A stretch of 22,142 nt of DNA, taken from Firmicutes bacterium UBA5389. Its GTDB lineage: Bacteria > Bacillota > DTU025. The notes under the pieces were generated by a model. It ran no database searches. It saw only the letters and a list, made by a program, of their open reading frames with translations, and had not been told where the DNA came from. Positions 1 to 7,882 of the stretch are shown piece by piece. How positions within the stretch are numbered: position 1 is the first letter of the stretch; each line of letters opens with the position of its first letter. The stretch is from the NCBI GenBank assembly GCA_002409965.1, contig DHON01000010.1, positions 16,413 to 38,554 of the forward strand. The letters run 5' to 3'. The position numbers and the translations under genes were made by a program.

Positions 1-1148
1 GCAGTGGCCCGGCTCACCGTGGACTCGTGCATCTCAATGTCCACCGCCACCTCTCTTAAGGTGAGCGGACGCAGGTACAGTATGCCGCGGTCGAAGAAGT
101 CGCGCTGATGGGAGACGATGGAGGTCGCTACCCGGGTTATGGTGTTGCGCCGCTGGCCCAGCGCTCGTATGAGCCATGTGGCCGAATTCAGGCGCTCGCG
201 GATGAAGTCTTTGGCGGCCGGGTCGGTGTGGGCATCGGACAGCATCGAACGGTACGCGTTGTTGATGACCAGTCGCGGCGACGCCGAATCGCACGGGACT
301 ACTACGTAGTCGTCGCCCACCTTCTCGATGATCACATCGGGGACGATGTACCTGACTTCCCCGCCTCCGGCGTAACCCTGCCCCGGGCGGGGCGTAAGCG
401 CGCGTATCAAGTCCGCGGCCTCTTGAACCTCGCCCACATCAGTGGACAGCTGGGATGCGATTCGGGCTATCCTGCCTTCGGCAAGGTCATCCAGGAACTC
501 CCGGACGATCCGTATCGCCAGTGCACGCAGGTTATCAGGGGCTGACCTCGCGGATATCTGTAGTTCCAGGCATTCCTGGACGCTGCGCGATCCTACACCC
601 ACAGGATCGAAGCGCTGGATCATCTTGAGCACCTGTTCCACCTCAGGCTCCTCGGCTCCCAGCGCATCCGCCACATCGCGCACGTCACCGCGGAAGAACC
701 CGCTGTCGTCGATACATCCGAGCAGATACTCCCCGATCCGTAGAGTCTTGGGACACGTCGAAGCTATCGCCAGTTCCACATGGAGACGCTCGGCGAGTGA
801 AGGTTCCCATATGATACGCCTGACCGGGTCATCATCGGCATCCCTGTCGGCCCAGCCGGAGGCCCAACCGGAGTCGGCGCCTCCATCGCCGGCGAAGTAG
901 CGCTCCCAGTCTATCTGGTCGTCGCCGGCGCTTGGCGCCTGGTCTTGCTCCTGGCCCTGTTCCTGACCATCATCCTGATCCCGGCTCGAATGGCCTTCTT
1001 CCAGAACCGGGTTCTGGAGCAGTTCGTTCTGGACGTACTGCGCCAGATCGACGGTTGGCAGCTGAAGTAGTTGGATGGCCTGGCGCAGCTGGGGCGTCAT
1101 TACCAGCCTCTGTACCTGCTGTTGGACCATCCCGTAGGACATTTCCAC
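1..1148 (-). CDS. rpoN: RNA polymerase sigma-54 factor (partial, C-terminus beyond window)
   Basis: Sigma-54 directs RNA polymerase to -24/-12 promoters that need an AAA+ activator. About 382 residues are visible. Residues 8-50 are the Gln/Leu-rich activator-interacting region I, with the family pattern LVMTPQLRQAIQLLQLP and then ELLQNPVLEE. Residues about 55-90 are an acidic, Gln-rich region II linker. The core-binding region follows, and near the window edge lies the helix-turn-helix stretch EVAVDIEMHESTVSRAT. The C-terminal RpoN box would lie outside the window. I place the start at GTG 1148 because AGGTGA (1155-1160) sits 6 nt upstream; the in-frame ATG at 1142 is an alternative. The gene begins 12 bp after the whiA stop and its ribosome binding site directly follows that stop, so the two are very probably co-transcribed. 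Family assignment is firm; the regulated genes cannot be read from this window. Confidence 0.95.
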   Translation of the reverse strand, partial: MEMSYGMVQQQVQRLVMTPQLRQAIQLLQLPTVDLAQYVQNELLQNPVLEEGHSSRDQDDGQEQGQEQDQAPSAGDDQIDWERYFAGDGGADSGWASGWADRDADDDPVRRIIWEPSLAERLHVELAIASTCPKTLRIGEYLLGCIDDSGFFRGDVRDVADALGAEEPEVEQVLKMIQRFDPVGVGSRSVQECLELQISARSAPDNLRALAIRIVREFLDDLAEGRIARIASQLSTDVGEVQEAADLIRALTPRPGQGYAGGGEVRYIVPDVIIEKVGDDYVVVPCDSASPRLVINNAYRSMLSDAHTDPAAKDFIRERLNSATWLIRALGQRRNTITRVATSIVSHQRDFFDRGILYLRPLTLREVAVDIEMHESTVSRAT

Positions 1149-1160
1149 GGGACATCACCT

Positions 1161-2117
1161 CTACCGCCTGTCGTTCAGGCGAATATCGTCGGCTATGCGG
1201 GCGATTCTGCGCATGCGGTGGTTAACTCCAGACTTGCTCACAGACGGCGACAGCATGGCCCCGAGCTCTGCGAGGCTGGCCTCTGGGCGCTCAAGCCTGA
1301 GACGAGCCACTTCGGCAAGGGCTTGAGGAAGCCGCCGGATGCCCATCATATCGTCTATGAGCTGAATATCGCGGATCTGGTTGAAAGAAGCGTCTACAAT
1401 CTTGCCCAGATTGGCGTTCTCCGCGTTGACTAATCGATTCACATCGCCCCGGATCGACCGCACTATCCGCGTGTTCTCGAGCTCCAGAAGAGCGCTGGAC
1501 GCCTGCATCACGCGGAGCAACTCCACGATGTCATCGCCGTCCTTAAGATAGACTACGCTTCGCCCCCTCCGGGGGACCACTCCGGAGCGGATCCCGAACT
1601 CGCCCAGAAGACTGCAGATGTCCTGGGCATGCTGCCTGCCTAGAACAGCTATTTCCAGATGGTACCCTCTGGACGGATCGCCCATGTAGCCGGCGCCCAG
1701 GAAAGCGCCGCGGATGTAGGCCCGCTTGCAGCAGCGCCTGGCCACCACGCGGGGCTCCACGCCCAGGGCAAGACCATTCCGCCCTGCAAGGCCCAGGCGG
1801 TCGAGGAGTTCCACAGCTTCATCGTGGTTCACCACTCGGATCACGTAGACATTGCCGCGCGGCGCGCCCTTGCTCTTTCGGACGGCCACTTCCACGGCGG
1901 GACGCTCCAGCGCAGGCCGATGGACCTCGCGGAGAAGCGACACTACCTTGCGCGCCACGCCCGCGTGCGACTGGGAAACCGCGATACACACGCGCCCTTC
2001 AGAAATCTGGATTGCTCCGTCCGCTTTCACCAGCGCCGATAGCTCCGCCACGCGGCAGCATTCACGCTCGGGCACAGCCCGAACCAGCTCGTCCTTCATC
2101 AAAGAGTAGAAGTCCAC
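1161..2117 (-). CDS. whiA: DNA-binding protein WhiA
   Basis: WhiA is a conserved Gram-positive DNA-binding protein linked to sporulation in Streptomyces and to cell division and chromosome segregation in Bacillus. The 318 residues match the usual family length. An N-terminal domain is followed by a degenerate LAGLIDADG homing-endonuclease-like fold, with RAYIRGAFLGAGYMGDPSRG at 132-151 and then YHLEI. The linker motif DVNRLVNAENANLGKIV is at 225-241. The C-terminal helix-turn-helix (about 268-315) includes PSVSKSGVNHRMRRI. The start is GTG 2117 with GGGGAG about 9 nt upstream; the nearby ATG at 2124 is out of frame. rpoN follows 12 bp downstream. In many Bacillota whiA directly follows rapZ and yvcK; here yvcK is separated from it by spmAB on the other strand. 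Confidence 0.95.
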   Translation of the reverse strand: MDFYSLMKDELVRAVPERECCRVAELSALVKADGAIQISEGRVCIAVSQSHAGVARKVVSLLREVHRPALERPAVEVAVRKSKGAPRGNVYVIRVVNHDEAVELLDRLGLAGRNGLALGVEPRVVARRCCKRAYIRGAFLGAGYMGDPSRGYHLEIAVLGRQHAQDICSLLGEFGIRSGVVPRRGRSVVYLKDGDDIVELLRVMQASSALLELENTRIVRSIRGDVNRLVNAENANLGKIVDASFNQIRDIQLIDDMMGIRRLPQALAEVARLRLERPEASLAELGAMLSPSVSKSGVNHRMRRIARIADDIRLNDRR

Positions 2118-2273
2118 GCGCCATCACTCCCCGGGCCCAGCACTGTTTGTATTCCCCGCCGAGAGACGATTCCCTTCATTGCGCAGGGCGCATACTCGCG
2201 CACAGGGTTCGAATACGATTGACCGGTGGCATCAGCCCGAACAGCTCCTGCGCTCTACTTAGGAGGAAGCGGC
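2118..2273. promoter_or_regulatory. divergent intergenic region whiA / spmA
   Basis: This 156-bp gap separates divergent whiA and spmA and must hold or overlap their promoters. On the plus strand CATACTC at 2190-2196 resembles the -10 element of sporulation sigma factors (E/F/G types), but no convincing -35 partner lies at the expected distance. The only clear signal is the spmA ribosome binding site AGGAGG at 2261-2266, 7 nt before ATG 2274. No housekeeping promoter is obvious on either strand. Confidence 0.35.
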
Positions 2274-2906
2274 ATGATGGGTATTGTGTGGGTCGCTATG
2301 CTGGCATTCGGCGCCGTGTGGGCAGTGTGCACACGTGGCCCTGGAAGCGTTGCTGCGATGTCCATCTCCTCCGCCAAAGAAGCCGTGCAGCTCTGCCTGG
2401 CATTAGCCGGGTCAATAGGTCTTTGGTCGGGCATGGCGCGAATCGCGGAGCAATCCGGCCTGACCGCCGCACTGGCTGCCGGAATTCGTCCTCTACTTGG
2501 CCCGCTCTTCCCTGATCTTGCGCGGAATTCGAAGTCGATTCCGCTCATCGCTTCCAGCATGGCCGCCAACCTCCTTGGCCTGGGTATGGCCGCCACTCCG
2601 CTGGGGCTCCAAGCCATGCAGCAGCTGGCAGTCGAACGCGGCGGCAGACCGCCGCGCCGCGGGGCAAGGCCGGGCAACGCCAAGCAGACTCCCCCCGAGC
2701 CGACTGATGCAATGTGCACTTTCGCCATAGTGACCGCCTCCAGTCTCACGCTGGTTCCGACCACCATAATCTCGCTTCGGGCCGAGATGGGTTCGGCTGA
2801 TCCAACCGCCGTGATCGGGGCCACGATTCTCGCCACGTCCTGTTCCACGGCCGCGGCCGTAATCCTTGACCGCGCGCTCAGGAAGAGAGGGCGAAAGAGA
2901 CGATGA
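2274..2906 (+). CDS. spmA: spore maturation protein A
   Basis: SpmA is an integral membrane protein of the nucleoside-recognition (Gate) family; with SpmB it is needed in Bacillus and Clostridium for proper spore core dehydration and heat resistance. The 210 residues begin at ATG 2274, chosen because AGGAGG lies 7 nt upstream; the reading frame stays open further upstream without a ribosome binding site. Hydrophobic segments lie at about residues 1-18 and 40-60, in the Gate stretch SSMAANLLGLGMAATPLGLQ and again near the C-terminus. The central loop (RGGRPPRRGARPGN) is Arg/Gly-rich and unusually basic. The stop overlaps the spmB start as ATGA, indicating translational coupling. A sporulation-sigma promoter is expected from family knowledge but is not proven here. 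Confidence 0.92.
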   Translation: MMGIVWVAMLAFGAVWAVCTRGPGSVAAMSISSAKEAVQLCLALAGSIGLWSGMARIAEQSGLTAALAAGIRPLLGPLFPDLARNSKSIPLIASSMAANLLGLGMAATPLGLQAMQQLAVERGGRPPRRGARPGNAKQTPPEPTDAMCTFAIVTASSLTLVPTTIISLRAEMGSADPTAVIGATILATSCSTAAAVILDRALRKRGRKRR

Positions 2907-3433
2907 AGCTTCTGGCGGCATTTCCCTACTATCTTGTGCCCCTGTTAGTCGCGGGAATACCGCTTTACGGCGCTTGGCGGGGCGTTGACGTCTATGGCTG
3001 CTTCGTGGAAGGCGCATCGGAGGGCCTGAAGACGATCGGGCGCATCGCCCCGGCGATGATCGCCATGTTCGTCGCAGTGGGCATGTTCCGTGAATCGGGA
3101 GCGCTGAATGCAGCAGCGCGCGCCCTCTCGCCAGTGGCGCGCGCCCTCGGGGTGAACCCCGACATCATGATCCTTGCCGCGCTTCGGCCCATATCGGGCT
3201 CAGGATCCCTAGGTTACCTGGCCGAACTTCTCCAGCACTACGGGCCGGACTCCGCTGAAGGCACATTGGCATCGGTGGTGCAGGGCTCAGCCGACACGTC
3301 TCTCTACATCATCGCGCTCTACTTCAGCTCAGTGGGGATAACGCGAACCCGTCACACAGTCGCGGCCGCCCTGCTTGCAACCCTGGCAGGATTCCTAGGG
3401 GCCGTACTCGCATGCCAGGCGATGCGCCTGTAG
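2903..3433 (+). CDS. spmB: spore maturation protein B
   Basis: SpmB is the partner membrane protein of SpmA in spore core dehydration. The 176 residues carry the Gate-family signature: an N-terminal membrane segment (residues 5-24), then GASEGLKTIGRIAPAMIAMF, then the strongly conserved RPISGSGSLG and VVQGSADTSLYIIALYFSSV, and a last membrane segment at about 150-172. The ATG at 2903 overlaps the spmA stop, so the start is set by coupling. The 3' end overlaps the end of convergent yvcK by 39 bp (3395-3433). Both reading frames are intact across the overlap. Confidence 0.93.
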   Translation: MKLLAAFPYYLVPLLVAGIPLYGAWRGVDVYGCFVEGASEGLKTIGRIAPAMIAMFVAVGMFRESGALNAAARALSPVARALGVNPDIMILAALRPISGSGSLGYLAELLQHYGPDSAEGTLASVVQGSADTSLYIIALYFSSVGITRTRHTVAAALLATLAGFLGAVLACQAMRL

Positions 3434-4417
3434 CTCTCGCTCCTGCAAGGCCAGGGCAATGACCTCCGATGCGATAGCTCCGGGATCGTGCCTCACCAGG
3501 TCCGTCTGGCTGGCCACAGGCGCTTCCGCCACTCGAACGCCCATCGACTCAAGAACCTGTCTATCCCATCTCACCGGCTCTGCTCCCTCAAGTGAGTATT
3601 TTCGCACCATTCCATCGCTTATGGGAGCGTCATTGACGATGATCCAGTCGACGAGGTCCGGTCCGACATGGTCGAAGATGGCCGCCAGGTGATCCTGGGC
3701 CGTGTAGCCTTGCGTCTCGCCGCGTTCGGTCATGACGTTGCACACATATATCTTGACTGCGCTGGACGCGGCAATCGCGCCGGCCACCCCGTCCACGAGC
3801 AGGTTGGGCGTGACGCTGGTGTACAGGCTGCCCGGACCGAGCACGATCGCATCGGCGTCCCCGATGGCATGCAATGCCTCCGGCAAAGGCCTGGGGGCAG
3901 GCGGGCGCAGGAACACTCGATCTATTTTGCATGCGCTATTGCCCAGTGCGGTTTGGCCAAGCGCCTCTCGGCCATCCTCCAGCACCGCGCCGAGCACGCA
4001 GTCGTCGAGCGTGGCGGGAAGCACCTCGCCTCTGACCAGCAACACTCTGCTGGATTCTTTGACTGCTAATTCGAAGTCGCCCGTTATTTCGCTCATGGCG
4101 GCAATGAAGAGGTTACCGAAGTTGTGGCCGGCAAGCGGCCCTTGGCCATTGAACCTGTAGTCGAAGAGCTGTTTCATAAGGGGTTCCGCATCGGCCAACG
4201 CCACCAGGCAGTTGCGTATGTCGCCTGGGGGAAGCACTCCCATCTCTGCGCGAAGCCTGCCCGAACTGCCCCCGTCGTCGGTAACGGTGACAATCGCGGT
4301 GATGCTGCTGGTGTAGCGCTTCAGGCCTCTCAGAAGGGTGGACAGACCCGTTCCTCCGCCCAGCGCCACGACTCGCACATCGGACGGGGTCGATGGCGGT
4401 TCCATGGTATGCCCCAT
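3395..4417 (-). CDS. yvcK: gluconeogenesis / cell-wall precursor regulator YvcK (CofD-like, GlmR)
   Basis: YvcK/GlmR belongs to the CofD-like family, binds UDP-GlcNAc and in Bacillus is required on gluconeogenic carbon sources, where it steers carbon into peptidoglycan precursors. About 340 residues carry all family motifs: ALGGGTGLSTLLRGL at 18-32, TVTDDGGSSGRLR at 44-56, PPGDIRNCL at 63-71, GHNFGNLFIAAM, GPGSLYTSVTPNLLVDGV, and NVMTERGETQGYTAQDH. I choose ATG 4417 because GAGGTGA lies about 5 nt upstream; GTG 4426 would overlap that site. It begins about 21 bp after the cupin-type isomerase stop, so it is probably the last gene of that operon. Its tail overlaps spmB on the other strand. Confidence 0.94.
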   Translation of the reverse strand: MGHTMEPPSTPSDVRVVALGGGTGLSTLLRGLKRYTSSITAIVTVTDDGGSSGRLRAEMGVLPPGDIRNCLVALADAEPLMKQLFDYRFNGQGPLAGHNFGNLFIAAMSEITGDFELAVKESSRVLLVRGEVLPATLDDCVLGAVLEDGREALGQTALGNSACKIDRVFLRPPAPRPLPEALHAIGDADAIVLGPGSLYTSVTPNLLVDGVAGAIAASSAVKIYVCNVMTERGETQGYTAQDHLAAIFDHVGPDLVDWIIVNDAPISDGMVRKYSLEGAEPVRWDRQVLESMGVRVAEAPVASQTDLVRHDPGAIASEVIALALQERELQAHRLACEYGP

Positions 4418-4438
4418 CGCCTTCACCTCGCGATAGAC

Positions 4439-5233
4439 CTATCCGCCTATGATGAATGCCAGTTCCTGCGCGAACTGCTCCGGCTCAGCAAGCCATCTGA
4501 ACCTGTCGGGGGAGTCCAAGAAGGCCTGGTACATGGGGTAACCGCCCGTAAGCGCGAAGGTCGGCAGGTCCCGAGGTTCGAGGCTCCTCAAAGGCGCTAC
4601 TCCTTCGTGCCGCTTGTTCGGGACGAACCTGGCGGCGCCGGCGGTCTCATCTATCTCAAAGTATGCTCCGCCCCTGTATCTCTTGATCATTCCATACTCC
4701 GATGCGAAGTCGGCCGCAACCCAGTTCGACATCACCAGCGGTTCGGAGGACGGGTTTATGGTGATATGCCCGTATCCAGGGGGAATGACTACCTTCTCAC
4801 CGGCTTCGGCCGGCGCCAGCACTGCGTCCACGATGTCGCCCGAGCCTGTGTCGGCCCGCTGGATCAGGTAGTGGGCCACTCCATACAGCACCTCGTAGAC
4901 CTCTGGATATGTAACCCTGGTACCGGGTTTGAGCGGGTGGTAGTGGCCGGCCGTCTTGATGAACTCGTGGCCGACCTTGCCCGGCAGTATCACGGTGACA
5001 TCGTAGCGAAGGCCGCTCGCACGGATGAGTTCCTCGTGTTCAGGAAGGTGTATGTCCCTGTACATGTAGTAGATCTCTTCCTCTTGCGCCTTATCAGGCG
5101 CAAGCCACACGTCTGCCATATCGGAGGCCTTCCGCACTGTCGGCGCTACGCGCGGCAAAGGGTCGGAGAATACCAGCATAGAGTCGTCGCCCAAGGCAAT
5201 GGGCAAGCCGGAAGCCAGTGTCAGGTCAAGCAT
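4439..5233 (-). CDS. pgi: cupin-type glucose-6-phosphate isomerase
   Basis: It is expected to interconvert glucose-6-phosphate and fructose-6-phosphate in the cytoplasm. About 264 residues form a single-domain cupin enzyme unrelated to the common PGI fold and best known from Euryarchaeota such as Pyrococcus. The metal-site pattern is visible: TAGHYHP (His97, His99), YPEVYEVLYG (Glu111) and IPPGYGHITIN (His156), matching the His-His-Glu-His ligands known for the Pyrococcus enzyme. I prefer ATG 5233, which has GAGGTG 7 nt upstream. An in-frame GTG at 5278 overlaps the upstream stop as GTGA and could start by coupling, adding 15 residues. The gene lies between a GH57 enzyme and yvcK and links glucan-derived hexose phosphate to the amino-sugar branch point. 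Confidence 0.9.
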   Translation of the reverse strand: MLDLTLASGLPIALGDDSMLVFSDPLPRVAPTVRKASDMADVWLAPDKAQEEEIYYMYRDIHLPEHEELIRASGLRYDVTVILPGKVGHEFIKTAGHYHPLKPGTRVTYPEVYEVLYGVAHYLIQRADTGSGDIVDAVLAPAEAGEKVVIPPGYGHITINPSSEPLVMSNWVAADFASEYGMIKRYRGGAYFEIDETAGAARFVPNKRHEGVAPLRSLEPRDLPTFALTGGYPMYQAFLDSPDRFRWLAEPEQFAQELAFIIGG

Positions 5234-5274
5234 TATGGCGCACCTCACATCCGCAAACTGCATCTCAGAGTATA

Positions 5275-6879
5275 TCACAGTTTTTCACTATCCACCCAGT
5301 CGAAAAGGGAATCGCGCGAAGCGGCGCTGCTCAACGCGGCCAAGGCCTCATCGTCATGGGCTCCAGTCAGGGCGGCGCGGGCCAGTGTCTCGAAATCCTC
5401 GAGGTGGCGCAAGAACCGCTCCTCGGCGTACTCCTTTGCCTGCCTGGTAGTGACCAGGAACGGCCAATCGCTCGCCTCCAGCAGAAGCAATTCCCTGGCT
5501 GCCTGATCCGCCATGGCAAGGCTGGCGCCTCGAAGCGTGCCTCGCTTGCTGCATAGTGATTGATTGAGCGCCTCCGCACGGGCCAGCGATTCCCACATCC
5601 ACTTCGTATCCGAGTTCGCCCACGTGCCGTGCTTGCCTCCGTGTCCCCAGGAGCACTCGTCGATGCTTATCTGGGCCGAAGGCCTGTGCGAGAGCAGATA
5701 CGTGCCGGGGGTCGTGAGCGCGACACGCTCATCCTCGGTAAGCGCGCACATCACATGTCTGAGCCATGCCGCGCCCTCGTGCCACCAGTGCCCGAACAGC
5801 TCCATGTCGTACGGAGCGATGATCAACCCCTGTTCGTCGCAGGCATCCCTGTATCTCGCCAGCCTGGACGCCACGAGTTCCACGAAGTGCCGGGCGTGTT
5901 CGCAAGCGGCGCCGGCCGCGGCGACGGGATCGTAGAGCTGCTTCTGCCCGAGGTCCAGAAGCTTGTTGGTAACCTTCCAGTACTGCAACCCCGAGACGCT
6001 GTCGCGCCGGTGAAACTCTCGGTAGTTGCCATCGCCCGGATACCCGGTTTCCCTCGACCAGACCTGTGAGGCGGTGACTTCGTCGCGGGCGAACACCACA
6101 AGCTGCGAACCTGAGAGCAGGTAGGGCCTGAGCGTGGCCATGCTGGGAATCGGCACCGGCCCGGGCAGCTCGTCAGCGCCCGAACACTTCGACTCGACCC
6201 CGTAAGCCACCCGCGCTGCGCCGCCGGCGACGGCGTGTGTGTCGACGATGAAGTAGTCTATGCCGCACTCGGTCAAAATCCGCTCAATGGCTCCGGGACG
6301 GTACCCGCATTCCGGAAGCCAGGCGCCTCTGGGGCGCACTCCGAAATGGCGCTCGCACGCTTCGCACCCCAGCCTCATCTGAACGCGCGCTCTCTCCTCT
6401 GACAGCAGCGGCAGGTAGGCATGGGTCGCGGAAGTGGCCAGAAGTTCCACCGCTTTGCGTGAAGCGAGGCGGGCCACGGCGCCCGGCAAGTCGCCCCTGT
6501 AATGGTCGGCGAACCTGTCTGCCGCGTACTCGTAGTATTCTGCGTGCCCCCTGGCGAGCGAGGCCAGCCGGTCATCGTGCTCCGCCTCATGCCTATCGGC
6601 ATCGCGCACGGCAGCTTTCTTCCGCATCTCAACGTATTCCAGAAACCGCGATTGCATGTAGCCATCTGCCAGTTGATCAGCGAGCACCGGCGACAGGCTA
6701 ACCGCTACGCGCGGCCCGGATGCAGACTCGGCGATCTCCGAGAGCATATCCAGGACCGGGATGTACGTCTCAGCCATAGCTTCGAACACCCACTCTTCGC
6801 CGAACGGCCAGACGCCGGACTTGCGGCAATACGGTATGTGAGAGTGAAGCACTAGGGCGAATGAGCCGAAATGCGGCAT
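5275..6879 (-). CDS. GH57 glycoside hydrolase, 1,4-alpha-glucan branching enzyme-like (divergent paralogue)
   Basis: A predicted cytoplasmic alpha-glucan-acting enzyme of 534 residues. The GH57 motifs are present: LHSHIPY (His12, His14), the THAYLPLL stretch near 152, GAWLPECGY with putative nucleophile Glu190, and APYDMELFGHWWHEG with putative acid/base Asp358. A C-terminal helical DUF1957-type domain includes CSWGHGGKHGTWAN and a late segment ARELLLLEASDWPFLV. The WLPECGY plus ELFGHWW combination is typical of GH57 branching enzymes rather than amylases. It differs clearly from the second GH57 in the window around residues 225-310 and in the C-terminal domain, so it may be a branching enzyme of altered specificity or another transglycosylase. 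ATG 6879 has AGGAGGTG 6 nt upstream. The stop overlaps a possible GTG start of the isomerase. It is divergent from the DUF4912 gene. Confidence 0.88.
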   Translation of the reverse strand: MPHFGSFALVLHSHIPYCRKSGVWPFGEEWVFEAMAETYIPVLDMLSEIAESASGPRVAVSLSPVLADQLADGYMQSRFLEYVEMRKKAAVRDADRHEAEHDDRLASLARGHAEYYEYAADRFADHYRGDLPGAVARLASRKAVELLATSATHAYLPLLSEERARVQMRLGCEACERHFGVRPRGAWLPECGYRPGAIERILTECGIDYFIVDTHAVAGGAARVAYGVESKCSGADELPGPVPIPSMATLRPYLLSGSQLVVFARDEVTASQVWSRETGYPGDGNYREFHRRDSVSGLQYWKVTNKLLDLGQKQLYDPVAAAGAACEHARHFVELVASRLARYRDACDEQGLIIAPYDMELFGHWWHEGAAWLRHVMCALTEDERVALTTPGTYLLSHRPSAQISIDECSWGHGGKHGTWANSDTKWMWESLARAEALNQSLCSKRGTLRGASLAMADQAARELLLLEASDWPFLVTTRQAKEYAEERFLRHLEDFETLARAALTGAHDDEALAALSSAASRDSLFDWVDSEKL

Positions 6880-7036
6880 GCGTCACACCTCCTACAGCAT
6901 GAAGTATTCTTGCCCAACTGGTTAACGCTATGCCGCGGGATAACCTCGGTCTTCGGCGGACAGAATACCGGAGAGATTGCCACCCATAGCGAGGCCGGTC
7001 CTCGCGTTTCGGCGTCACGAGGAGGTCCTTCCACCC
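6880..7036. promoter_or_regulatory. divergent intergenic region between two GH57 transcription units
   Basis: This 157-bp gap separates the minus-strand GH57–isomerase–yvcK unit from the plus-strand DUF4912–GH57 unit and should hold both promoters. The ribosome binding sites are clear (AGGAGG for each gene). No promoter hexamers at proper spacing stand out. A loose inverted repeat GGTTA (6920-6924) / TAACC (6941-6945) with a 16-nt spacer is the only operator-like element, and it is weak. Confidence 0.35.
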
Positions 7037-7879
7037 ATGCCCGAGCGTTACGGCGAAACGCGTATCGTACTGCAGGTGCGCGACCCATTCTGGATGCATG
7101 CCTACTGGGAGATAGCGGAGTGCACAGCAGCCGACCTCGCCCGTGAACTAGGCGATGAGATACATCGGAGCCGCCTTACCCTTAGAGTAAGCGATGTGAC
7201 CGGCGTAGAGCTCGGTACCATCGACTCAGCGAGGCATGCCTCCATCCACGTCCACGCTTTCGCCGACAACTGGTACATAAGCGCCTGCGAGCCCGATAGG
7301 TCATACCGCGTCGACCTAGGGCTGACTCTCGCATCCGGAGCGTTCCGCTTGATTGCTCGATCAAATGTCGTGCGTACACCTCGCGTAGGCCCATCGGAAA
7401 TCCGCGACGAGGAATGGCTCTCGATCCGAGCGCTTGAGGCAATGAAGCCTGCCCCCAGGCCGCCGTACGCTTCATCGCCGGGACTGCCCTCCGGCAAGCT
7501 GCGCGCCGAGGAGCGGCTCCGGGAGATCTCCATGGGTTCAGGCGGACTCGGCGCCGTGTCCAGCCCGGCGGGCCCTGTGATAGGCGTTGCCGAAGTCGCG
7601 CCCCGTCAGTACTGGCTGCGGGCTGATGCGGAACTGATAGTGTACGGCGCAACTGAGCCCGGATCGCACGTCGCCGTTTCGGGAATGACGGCGCGTGTGG
7701 CCGCCGATGGGACCTTCTCGATGCGGATGGCGCTTCCCATCGGCGAACTCCCCATCGAGGTAACCGCCGAATCCGCCGACCAGCTGATGTCGCGCCGCGT
7801 ATCCTGGACCGTTACCCGAACCGGACCCGGCTACGGGGAAGGCGGGCATGATGGCAACGATTGGAACGATGGGAAGTGA
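7037..7879 (+). CDS. DUF4912 protein with C-terminal Ig-like domain
   Basis: A 280-residue protein of undetermined function. Residues about 1-130 match the DUF4912 pattern: an opening YGETRIVLQVRDPFWMHAYW, a middle strand-rich stretch with DNWYISACEPDRSYRVDLG, and the closing DEEWL. A Pro/Ser-rich linker (135-185) leads to a beta-sandwich (about 190-262, YWLRADAELIVYGATEPGSH, DGTFSMRMALP) resembling bacterial Ig-like or carbohydrate-binding modules. The tail is Gly/Asp/Asn-rich. No signal peptide is visible, so it is probably cytoplasmic. ATG 7037 follows AGGAGGT (7020-7026) by 10 nt. The stop lies 3-6 nt from the start of the second GH57 gene, so the two form an operon. From the domain layout and neighbour I infer a glucan-binding accessory for the branching enzyme; this is not established. 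Confidence 0.85.
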   Translation: MPERYGETRIVLQVRDPFWMHAYWEIAECTAADLARELGDEIHRSRLTLRVSDVTGVELGTIDSARHASIHVHAFADNWYISACEPDRSYRVDLGLTLASGAFRLIARSNVVRTPRVGPSEIRDEEWLSIRALEAMKPAPRPPYASSPGLPSGKLRAEERLREISMGSGGLGAVSSPAGPVIGVAEVAPRQYWLRADAELIVYGATEPGSHVAVSGMTARVAADGTFSMRMALPIGELPIEVTAESADQLMSRRVSWTVTRTGPGYGEGGHDGNDWNDGK

Positions 7880-7882
7880 CCT

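Noticed and set aside
2190..2196. CATACTC as a sporulation-sigma -10 for spmAB
   Set aside because: Suggestive given the genes, but no acceptable -35 at the right spacing; mentioned only within the intergenic entry.
4124..5506. A 460-codon plus-strand open frame opposite yvcK, the isomerase and GH57
   Set aside because: It spans three well-supported minus-strand genes and their junctions; its composition is that of a shadow frame in GC-rich DNA.
6920..6945. Inverted repeat GGTTA/TAACC as an operator between the divergent GH57 units
   Set aside because: Only 5-bp arms with a 16-nt spacer and no match to a known regulator site; too weak to call.
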